Source: Humulus lupulus | Taxonomy: Eukaryota; Streptophyta; Magnoliopsida; Rosales; Cannabaceae | Assembly: GCF_963169125.1 (NCBI RefSeq) | Contig: NC_084794.1 | Span: forward strand, 117,094,358-117,158,357 | Length of the DNA stretch: 64,000 bases | Reading direction: 5' to 3' | Part shown: positions 55,104 through 64,000 of the stretch, in pieces | How the letters are laid out: each line of letters begins with the position of its first letter | How positions within the stretch are numbered: the stretch's first letter is position 1 | Made by a program: the position numbers and the translations under genes | Notes under the pieces: model-generated | The model's input: the letters and a program-made list of their open reading frames with translations, nothing else | Databases searched by the model: none | What the model was told of the DNA's origin: nothing

Positions 55104-56896
55104 TGTAACGCCCTGGTTAGACAGGACCTTTACACTATGTGTTTAAAATAGTGCGTAACTCGCTAAGTGAGTCATTTGGACTTAAGTGTGTAAATAAAGA
55201 CTAAATCAAGGTTACATATTTAAAATTTTAGCCGACGAAGTAATTACCTTTCATTAAAAATATTAAGTTTACACACGAGATCCCAAAAAGTGTTTACAGA
55301 CTGATAACAGACAAGTAAAATACAAATTAGTCGTCCTAAGCGAAAAAATAAGGTTCAACCTTAGTTCCTCCCAAGCTATCCCGGCCGTGGCGGTCGAGTA
55401 GGTTACATATGTACACACCGCCCTTGAAGCTCTCCAACTTATGGATGGTCCAACATTCCCTTTCTCTTACCTGCACCACATAGCACCCGTGAGCCAAGGC
55501 TTAACAAGAAAAATTAAATAAACAACTACAAATGACCAACAATATACAAACAGTAACCTTAGATCGATAAATTCATCCAGCAACAAAATATAACAAGGAG
55601 CTAGGCAATAATAATCTGCTCAATCCAACACATAATTCATTCTCAGCATTCAATACAGTTAGTTAAGTGCAAATGACACTTCTGTTTATTTTAGTGACGT
55701 TTAGGCCCGGCGCCCTTAGGCTGAGTCCTCTAGTCTTATGGATGACCTTGGAACGCTTAGGTCGGGATGCGTTTCATATGCTTAATGTCAGCCCCGGCTA
55801 CCTTAGGCCGGACTTTCAGATCAAGTATAATCAAACAATTAGATCGCATAACATGCAATCAGTTGCAGCATAAACAAGCATGTATTACCAGATATATTCA
55901 AATACAAACAATCATAGTCATATTCTCTAATAGGGGACCGAGCCCCGATCACAACCAGGGTGCAGTTTCCTTACCTTTGGTCCAAGTGCAAGCAAACATG
56001 ACTCCCAACAACAATCCTCTCCCGAGCCCTAGAGGTAACCTAGTCACAACATACAAATAACGTTCTCGTTACCATTCGATTCCATAATTAAACCCCGGGA
56101 CTAATCTCGTGCTCTCGGGTCCTCCAATTTCCCCCACACAGGGTGGTGAAATCGTCCCCCGAGCCCTTGGGCCTATCCCCTAACATTTACAAAACTAAGG
56201 CCCCTAAAAAATGGCCTAGCGCTGTGGCACAACCTATCAGGCGCTGCGACCCCAAGCCGGGGCCACCTTGCCCTTGACCACCCCAGCATCGTAGCTTGGA
56301 AGAACAGCAAGGTGGCCTAAGGCTATCCTTAACACCAAAAGACCTAAGTACCCCTAACTCCATGCCTTACTCTCTAATGCCCCAAGGGAGATAACTTCAT
56401 TTGCCACATTTCCCCCTAAACCTCGAGTAGTCCTATAAATTTCCAATTATTCTTGACATACCCAAATAATCATTTAATAACTACCCATTAGCTGATAAAA
56501 CCCAAATACCCACTAAGTTTCCAAAAATACCCCTAGGCTCACCCTGAGCCGGGTATTTGACCCCATTGTGACTTTTTCACTAACCCGCTCACTAGGATCG
56601 CCTCGAGCTTTTTATTGTAAATATATCCACATAATAATGTGGCCTCAATCATATAACATATTTAATTACATTTATACCCTCAATGGGTCAAAATTATAAA
56701 TATGACCTTATTAACAAGAACGAGCCCACATGCATATTTAATACACAAAAACATCACATATATTCATATTACCATATAAATAATGTATGCCACGTAGTCA
56801 CACATTTATTCAATTAATTCCACATATATAAATCCAATTATGCCCTCCCGACACACTAATCAAGGCACTCAACCTTAGCAAATTCGGGACATTACA
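55104..56896 (-). repeat. 3' LTR of minus-strand chromovirus H
   Basis: 1793 bp, plus-strand TGTAACGCCCTGG to GGGACATTACA. The minus-strand polypurine tract (GATAAGGAGGGGATAAT) lies just beyond at 56897. It shares CGGCCGTGGCGGTCGAGTAG and CTTACCTGCACCACATAGCA, in the reverse sense, with L, I and J. It lies within F's gag. Confidence 0.87.
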
Positions 56897-57240
56897 ATTA
56901 TCCCCTCCTTATCAAAATTTCATTCTTGAAATTTATTCAAATGTCTTGGGATACTGATCCCGCATAGCTAGCTCTAACTTCGGAGTCAAGTCCTTTACCT
57001 TTCTATTCCTTCATAACACCCTCACTAAAGTGACAGTCTTATTCTGTAAGACTTTATATCTTCTATCCAGGATTTCCACTGACTTTTCCTTACACAATAA
57101 GTTCCACTGAAATTCCAGGGTCTCTTCACCCAATCGGAGGTAGTACTCGACACCTCTTTCCTCAACATTGGCACCAGTAACACCTTATGAGCCTCTACCC
57201 ATGCCAGGGTAAGGATAATCTATAGGCCCCTAGCCTAATC
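56897..57240 (-). pseudogene. Chromodomain/integrase end of chromovirus H
   Basis: On the minus strand the frames read SVEILDRRYKVLQNKTVTLV and then, after a frame break, RNRKVKDLTPKLELAMRDQY and PKTFE-stop. This is the same C-terminal block as element D's (VQIIDRKDKVLRNMTIPLIK ... MRDQHPELFR). Confidence 0.78.
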
Positions 57241-58194
57241 CTTATTAGGATCTCACAAGTATATCAAAACTAGAGTCAAATTTCTTCTTTCTTTCCCAAA
57301 GTAGCTTATCTTTTTAGTCCACAATACTCGGAGAAGTACAAAGTCTCAAAACTTGGAACTCCACATTCCCATATTTAAAAATTTGAACTCTTATGTATTT
57401 TCAATAAAGTAGGAACTCCTACCCTAACAATCCTTAATAGCTTCATTGACCCTCCAAACTAATTCTGAACCATAATACTTTTTGTATCTCGTCTCATTTC
57501 CCCAGAATGAGTACTTCTCGTTCCCTATCTCACAATATCTTATTCAAAGTCACGCTAGCCATCGACCGACACTCATCACCGTGACAATCCAATCAAGGGA
57601 ACGTATTTGCCTCAATGTCCTGAAAACCTACATATTCAAAGTAAAATGCTCAAAGTCTAGTCGTTCCATCAGGTTATCACTCTGTCTAAAGGTAACCAAT
57701 AGTTCCAAATCCCAATCTTACACTCATCGACATCTATGACCCTTTTTAGAACTCAAAAAATAAAGGGCCTCAATACGAAACTATTGACTTCAGTGACTCA
57801 CGGAGACGTATGATCTCCTTTCACATATACTTAACCCTATGATAATTCGCTCACATAAACAAAAGTGTGCTTTCTTAATAGGTCGAGTCACAACTTCTTG
57901 CACCCACTCATCTTACATGCAATCTGATATGTTCACCCTTGCAGTCCACAACTATAACCCTCCATACTAACTCTAGATACCCTAGAGTCATAATAGCCTT
58001 TCTGGCTTCTGATTATCATCTCTCACTTACTAAGAAATTAGGTTGTGCGCCTCCCAATATACAAATGTTAGGTCTTAACAACCATTCAAACTTTCTGGAT
58101 ACAACAATTATGAGAGGTAACATATGTCTCATCCAGAATCTCCCTCTCGACGCCGCATCCATCGGATCACTCATATGATCCTCATATCTTAACT
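57241..58194. other. Unassigned interior of element H
   Basis: No pol domain can be followed here, although the position should hold integrase of H. Sequence content is unlike the chromovirus pol at 7482-10452. It may be a rearranged or very decayed part. It ends at element I's LTR. Confidence 0.35.
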
Positions 58195-60604
58195 TGTAAT
58201 GCCCCAAAATCCCTAATGCGGTTTAATGGTTGGATTAGTATGCTAGGAGGGACATAATTGATTTATTATGCCATTAAATTATTATATGCATGTTTATGTG
58301 AATTATATTATAATATGATATTAAATGCATGCATGTGGGTCCACATTTCATCATAGGGGCATTTTGGTAATTTGGCCCGTTGAAGGCGTAATTGTATATT
58401 TTATGCATGTTGGTGAATCATTGTTGAGGCCACATTATAATGTGGATTTGTTCGAGCCATTCGACATGAGACGATCTTTGAGTGCAAGTTAGCGCTTTGG
58501 TCATAACAGGATTAAGTTCGGGGCTCGGGGTGAGTCTCGGGGTAATTTGGTGATTAGAGCGTTGTTTGGAAGTAAAGGGTAATGGGATATGAATTATTGG
58601 TATTTGAGAATATTGAAAATAGCGGGAATTGGAGGATGTTAATTATGATTAACGAAATAGGCGGGAATGGATGGTTTTACCCTTGGGAGACTTTAGAAAA
58701 CTTTATTTGACCCAGGGGAAAACAGGTCTTTTCACCTTATGATATATTTAATCCATTGAAGGCTATGGAACTTAGGCCAAAATAGAGCATAAACATTTCC
58801 TCCCATACATCCTTTTCTTCTCCTTTTTCTTTTGGATTTTTGAGTTTCATTTGAGGATTCAAGCTAGGGAAGTGGATCTTGAGGGCTTAGGATTGTGTTC
58901 CACCATTGAAGAGGATCCTAAACTGAGCTAGAGTTAAGGTTCTAGCCATTAAAACTCTAGCTTTGGTTTGTTTTTTATTTGGAATTCAGCTTGGATGTCT
59001 ATGTTGGTTAAAGGGAATTGATGGGAGTTTTTGGCTAGGGTTACTTGGGTTGTAATTCCTAGGACTTATGTATATGTTTTTTGGGTTCATTTGGGACTTA
59101 AAATGAGGCTTGGAAGCTTTTAGTTTAGGTTGGAAATGGTGGAGTCGAATGGGGAAAATTTCAGGGCAAGTCTGGCTGGTTGTAGCGCTATAGCGCTGCT
59201 CAGGATGGATTCTTGTCTTTCTTAGTTGTTGGGGCGCTAGGGGTGTAGCGCTACAACGCTACCCTATTCCCTCAGATTACTGTTCTGGGGATTTTTAAGG
59301 GTTTTTGGCTCGAGGTTTCAATTTCTAAGGCTCGGGATCGAATCTACTCACTGTTTGGGTACAATTCGGGGTCCCGAGAGTGAGGTTTAGGTCAAGACCC
59401 TTTTATTGTTGATTTTCATTAATGGAGGTTATATTTGGTTATGACTAGGTAACTGCTAAGAAATCAAAAGGACGATCATTCTCAAGGGTCGTTCTTTTAT
59501 TAATTCTCGCTCGAACCAGAGGTAAGAAGACTGCACCCCATATGTGACATGCATGGTTATTATTGAGGCATGTTGAGTGTTTAAATGTGGACATTGATTG
59601 CATATCAAATGCATAGAAAATCTTGCTTACTTGTGAATGGCACTGACTTATTAGTCAGAATCAGATATGGTGTCAGAATTGACTGTGAAGCTGTGACTTA
59701 CTAGTCAAGTTCGACAGTAGTACTGAGCACTGGTCGTATGTTGTTGACCTATGAGTCAGGAGCGGCATAAGCGTCATGAACGCAGAGCCAAAAAGATTAG
59801 ATCTAATTGATATCAACATTGAATGACTCATCATGAGCATTAATGCCGGACCGACCCCAAGTTCGATGAAAACTAAAAGCGCTTGCCTAGTTCCATGACT
59901 AGTCACTCAGAGACAATGCTAGAAGGCCCAGCTGACTCCATCGTCACATGGCTAAGGGTACGGAACCCACACTAGTGATTCTATGGTAACTAATTTGGTT
60001 TACATTAATGACTCGTTCATCAGTCACTCACCTAGTTAAAGCTAGTGGCTCCATGGTCACTCACTTACCAAGGGTGCGGAACCCACATTAGTGACTTACA
60101 ACATCAGTCACTCATTTGTTTGGGGCTATAAGCTCTGGATGATTATCATGATCATCATTTGATATTATATACATGCAGTAATGAGTTTTCTTGCTTGGCT
60201 TTGGCTCATGGGTGCTATGTGGTGCCGGTAAAGGGAAAGAAAAGCTCACCCATCCTTGAGTGGAGAGCTTAGGTGGTGATGTGTACATATGCGGACGCTT
60301 GACCATCATGGCCAAGGAGTTTCTCAGAGGGACTAGGGGTTAACCCTATTTTTGTCGCTTAGTTCGAGGTTGTAACTTTTGTATTGTAATGACCATTTTG
60401 TATTGTAAATAATTTGTAAAAGTTTTTATGGGCCCATGAATAGTTTTATGTTTTAAATAAATATATCATTTCCTTTTTGATGAGTTTTTCACCTTAACCT
60501 ATTAATAACACCTAGATGCACGTTTATAACCAAATTACTCGATAAGCAATTTAAGCACGGTTCAAAATTCACAGTAACGGTCTTGGAGTAACCAGGGCGT
60601 TACA
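58195..60604 (+). repeat. 5' LTR of chromovirus I
   Basis: 2410 bp, TGTAATGCCCCAAAATCCC to CCAGGGCGTTACA. It is very similar to solo LTR L (shared ATTATGCCATTAAATTATTA/ATTATTCCATCAAATAATTA, CAAGACCCTTTTATTGTTGA and GAACGCAGAGCCAAAAAGAT), so I and L belong to one family. Confidence 0.9.
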
Positions 60605-60607
60605 ACT

Positions 60608-60619
60608 TGGTATCAGAGC
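60608..60619 (+). promoter_or_regulatory. Primer-binding site of chromovirus I
   Basis: TGGTATCAGAGC, complementary to the 3' end of initiator tRNA-Met, three bases after the LTR. Confidence 0.9.
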
Positions 60620-61059
60620 GTGCCAAGGTTTAGGGTTCCTGTAGACTGGCTGGGCATGTACACTCACCACTGAAGACAAGCTCGACTCATGGTTTGGTAA
60701 CTATATATGTAGTTATATATTAAACTGCTTAAATATGGTATAAATGCTTTACCTGGTTACATGAGATACCCTGATAAGGTTGTGCCTTGAATACTGCATC
60801 ATCAGCAAGAACGTGCTTATTAGTACTGATATTGCCAGAACATGCTTATTTGTATTGTTCATTGTGAATTATTATTTGATACATGTTAAATGTTAAATGC
60901 TATGATCATGTATCCATTTGTATATTTTTACAACTATGGAATATGATAATTATATGCTTATTATTGGATCATGAGGCGGCAAGACGTTTAGTTATCACTG
61001 CCTGACTGGTCGTATTGACTATTGCAGCAAGGTTTAAGTTGATAAGAATGATTCCAAGA

Positions 61060-61952
61060 TAGACAGATTCATCAGCTGGCCAGGATGATCAAGGCCAGAA
61101 TAATAATTAGGGTCAAGAGAATGACAAGAGTCAGATTCTACAGCCATCTCCTGAGAATTGGCAACAATTATTTAATGATATGCAGGCTACGGTATTGAGG
61201 CAGGGAGAAGAACTCTGCCTCCTAAGACAACAACAGGTTCCTGTAGTAGCCAGTGTACCTGAGGAACCACCTGTATCGGTGCCAGCAATTGAGCAGCAGC
61301 CAGAGGTTGGTAATAAATGCGAGCCTCTCTATGAAAGGTTTAGGAAGCAGCAACCTCCAGTTTTTGAAGGTAGTGCAGATCCTGATAAAGCAAAATAATG
61401 GATAAGCATGATTACCACCATCCTGGATTTCATGAGGGTCACTGGTAATGAGAGAGTGGCCTGTGCCACGTGTATGTTTCAGGAGGATGCTCGAATTTGG
61501 TGGGAGGTTATATCCTAGACCAAAAACATCAATGCCCCGAGTTGGGAAGAGTATCAGACTTTGTTTAACGAGAAGTACTATAATGATGCCATTAGGGCGG
61601 CAAAAGCTGAGGAATTTATTAGGTTACTTTAGGGGAGTTTCTCAGTGATTGAGTATGCTCTGAAGTTTGATCGATTGGAAAATTTTTCCATGGAGCTCGT
61701 AACTAGTGACAGGACCAGAAGGGAGAGGTTTCTCCAGGAGCTACAACCTAGATTAGCTCGGGATGTTCGCATCACCACTGTTGCAGGGGTTACTACCTAT
61801 GCACAAGTGGTCAAGAAGGCACTCACAGCTGAGAGTGTAGAGAACAAGATCTAGCGAGACAATACAGCCAGAAAAGAATTTAGGAGGATAGGTTCTCCAT
61901 TTTTGGGTTCTGGTAGGGGTGGAGGCCCTAGTGGTCAGAAGAGAAAGGTTTC
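61060..61952 (+). pseudogene. gag of chromovirus I, cut by element J
   Basis: Readable blocks are LYERFRKQQPPVFEGSADPD, RVTGNERVACATCMFQEDAR followed by IWWEVIS, WEEYQTLFNEKYYNDAIRAA, VIEYALKFDRLENFSMELV and FLQELQPRLARDVRITTVAG, the usual order of the chromovirus gag core. In-frame stops lie at about 61396, 61517, 61630 and 61852. A Gly-rich GSGRGGGPSGQKRKV precedes what would be the zinc knuckle, but the LTR of J begins there. Confidence 0.85.
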
Positions 61953-64000
61953 TGTAACGACCCAAAATTACTAATAAGGCTTAAGGGCCTTGATTAGTGT
62001 GTCGGGAGGGCATAACTGGATTATGTGTGATTTAAATGATTAAATGCATGATTATGTGATAAGCATGCTTATATGATTATTTGGATATATGTGATGTATG
62101 AATATGTGTACTAGTATGCATTTAGGCCTTGATTAGGTTATAAGGGCATATTCGTAATTTTGGCCCGTTGAGGGCATAAATGTTAATATTTGTGATAAAT
62201 TATTGAGACCACATTATTATGTGGATATATTTGCAGCTTGTGACTCAAGGCGATCCTAGTAAGTGGTTTAGCGGATAAGTCACGGCAGGGAATTATACCT
62301 GGCTCGGACTGAGTCTGGGGGTATTTATTTGAATTTAAGAAATATATTGGAGGCTATTTGATATTGAGGAATATAATTGGTGATTAGATAGGTGTTGGGG
62401 TTTGAACTGTAAATATTGGAGACACTCGAGGAATTAGCAGGAATTGGGAACAAATGACCAAAATGCCCTTAGAATGATTTAAAGGCTTAGGATTTATGGG
62501 AGGGAAAACTGGTCATTTGGCTTTAAATCAAAGATAAATATTCAGTCTGCTTTATGACTTAGTGGAAAGTTTAGAATAAAAGGGAAACTGAAAGAAAGGA
62601 ATAGAAGGAAGAAAGAAGGAAAAACAGAACACCTAAAAGCTTACCCTTTTCTCTCTCTCGATTTACCATTTTCTCATCCTTTCTTCTGGAGTTTGAGGCT
62701 GAAAATTTAGAGGAACTTTAGGCTAAGGCTTCACACTTGGGACCTTGACTAAGCTTGAGGATTCAGCAGGAATTAGTCATCCAATTAAGGCAAGTTTCAA
62801 GGTTGTTTTTCAGTTTCTGGTTTTTGGTGTTGAAATGGATTTCTGAGCTGAGTTTTGATGGGAATTCTAGGGAATTAAGGCTGAGTTTTTTAGGAGTGAA
62901 AGCTAAGCAGGTGTGTAAGATAACCTAGGTCAAAATTCTCCATCAAAGGTATGAAGTTCTAGCCTTGAAGTTCTGAAATTTCTGTTGTTCTGCTGAGTTT
63001 TGAGCTTTAAGCTCAATCATGGTAGTTTCTTTATTTTGGGGTGCATGTGGTTGAATTTCATATGGTTGGGACTCATGGGGTGAGTTATAGTTGATGGTAG
63101 GCTTGTTTTGTGGTATGATTGAGGTTTGGAGAGGTTTGGCTCGGGGAAAATTGAAGGAAGAAAGTCAGGGTTTGGCTGTGCCATGACTAGCGTTGTAGCG
63201 CTAGTCATTAGGCACTACAACGCTAGGCCTGAGTGTTTCAGAGCTTTTTGGCTCTGTTTGTAGCGCTATAGCGCCCTCTTCATGGTGTTGTAGCACTACC
63301 CTATTTCCAGAAGAGGGTTTTCTGGTTATTTCTTAGGGTTTTCGTCCGGAGGCTCAGGGTTTGATTCCACCATCCCGTCTGATGGAATTAGGGCTTCTCG
63401 AGGGCTCGGGATTGGTCCCGAGGCTAGGTTTTGGAATTGAAGATTAGTGATGGTTCTAACTTACAGCTATGACCAGGTGTACACTAGGGCTCGAAAAGGA
63501 TCGTGCTTGGAGGTCGGTTTCATTGATTAAAGCTAAGGGAATCAAAGGTAAGAAAACTGCACCCGGTTTTGTGGTTATGTTGGGACTAAGAGCTCCCAAT
63601 ATTTGTATGATGTCATAGATGGTATTATGCCATGGGACACAAGATAAACAGCCTAAGAGTGCCAGAATTAATATTTGCGCACATGGCACAGCTCGGCCAC
63701 TAGTAGCTGAGGACAGCTTAATATTCACTGAGCTCGGTTTAAGCGGGCCGGAGTCAGTGGGATAAATAGAGGGTGAGACCTAAGGGTGTCGACCCTGGTT
63801 ATTATATGTGAATTGGTTATTAATGTTAATTGATGAGCTTGGTATGCTGAATGCGTTATTATATGAATAGTTTGGATTGTTGAGTATATGATTATACTAT
63901 ATGAGTTCTCTGATTGTTTAATTGATGATTATGCTCTGTTATTCTATTTTCTTGCTGAGCCTTGGCTCACTGGTGCTATGTGGTGCAGGTAAAGGCAAGG
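61953..64000 (+). repeat. LTR of chromovirus J (incomplete at window edge)
   Basis: Begins TGTAACGACCCAAAATTACT and runs to the window end at a point matching about 250-300 bases from the 3' end of LTR I (TTTTCTTGCTGAGCCTTGGC ... GGTGCAGGTAAAGGCAAGG). It is closest in outline to D's LTR (both have ATTTTGGCCCGTTGAGGGC-type sequence and CCACATTATTATGTGGATAT). It lies inside I's gag. Confidence 0.87.

Larger units (their letters stand above)
58195..61952 (+). mobile_element. Chromovirus I, 5' part (LTR, PBS, gag)
   Basis: Plus-strand LTR at 58195-60604, PBS at 60608-60619 and gag pseudogene to 61952, where another LTR (J) interrupts it. It is inserted in element H. The remaining part of I must lie beyond the window. 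Confidence 0.87.

Noticed and set aside
57482..58207. Small open frames in the interior of H
   Set aside because: No recognisable domain, no start context and no continuity with the integrase end; treated as unassigned.
60608..60619. Possible tRNA-Met gene piece
   Set aside because: It is only the 12-base primer-binding site after an LTR; no cloverleaf surrounds it.

Overview
This window is repeat-dense plant nuclear DNA. It is AT-rich, and I recognise no intact host gene, tRNA, rRNA or CRISPR array. Almost everything that can be assigned is a transposable element of a plant type: Ty3/gypsy elements of the Tat kind and of the Del/Tekay chromovirus kind, Copia-like LTRs, a PIF/Harbinger element, a CACTA element, a Helitron with a replication protein A gene, and a hAT MITE. 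Spliceosomal GT-AG introns, plant-type MITE ends and a captured piece of a plastid lipid-synthesis gene point to a flowering plant, probably a eudicot. I cannot name the species.

Layout, left to right. (1) 1-12214 is a four-deep nest. Minus-strand Tat-like element A lies in the reverse transcriptase of Tat-like element B. B lies in the LTR of a chromovirus, C, whose LTR end abuts the decayed pol of chromovirus D (pol 7482-10452, 3' LTR 10489-12214). (2) 12215-14778 holds a short unassigned stretch and the PBS/gag/LTR end of a minus-strand element E. (3) About 14783-24050 is a decayed PIF/Harbinger element on the minus strand. Its second gene (Myb/SANT-like) is cut by a 6.3-kb CACTA element (17117-23395, TSD TCT). 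The CACTA carries two exons of a plastid CDP-diacylglycerol synthase gene and a shortened transposase locus ending in a Ulp1-like protease domain. (4) 24567-38293 is a large Helitron. It has a broken RepHel gene, interrupted by a GC-rich hAT MITE with 8-bp TSD, and a multi-exon RPA-like gene. A Copia-like LTR lies between the RPA gene and the Helitron's hairpin-CTAG 3' end. (5) 38294-40907 is unassigned DNA with tandem duplications and a Copia-like LTR remnant. (6) From about 40908 to the window end there is a second nest. Tat-like element F on the plus strand is split by 11.7-kb element K (41916-53586, TSD CCAGC) and then by chromoviruses H, I and J, each lying within the one before.

Element K stands out. 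It has paired LTRs, a minus-strand PBS, polypurine tract and gag remnant, but no recognisable pol. On the opposite strand it carries an intron-containing gene whose product resembles the putative gypsy-type transposon domain (Pfam Transposase_28) followed by coiled coils. A 2.6-kb solo LTR (TSD TTAAT) has landed inside this antisense gene.

Most coding regions are pseudogenes with in-frame stops and frameshifts. The main exceptions are the gag of A, open for 514 codons to the window edge, and the RPA-like gene of the Helitron, which keeps most of its exon structure. Domain names come from my recognition of protein motifs, not from a search.
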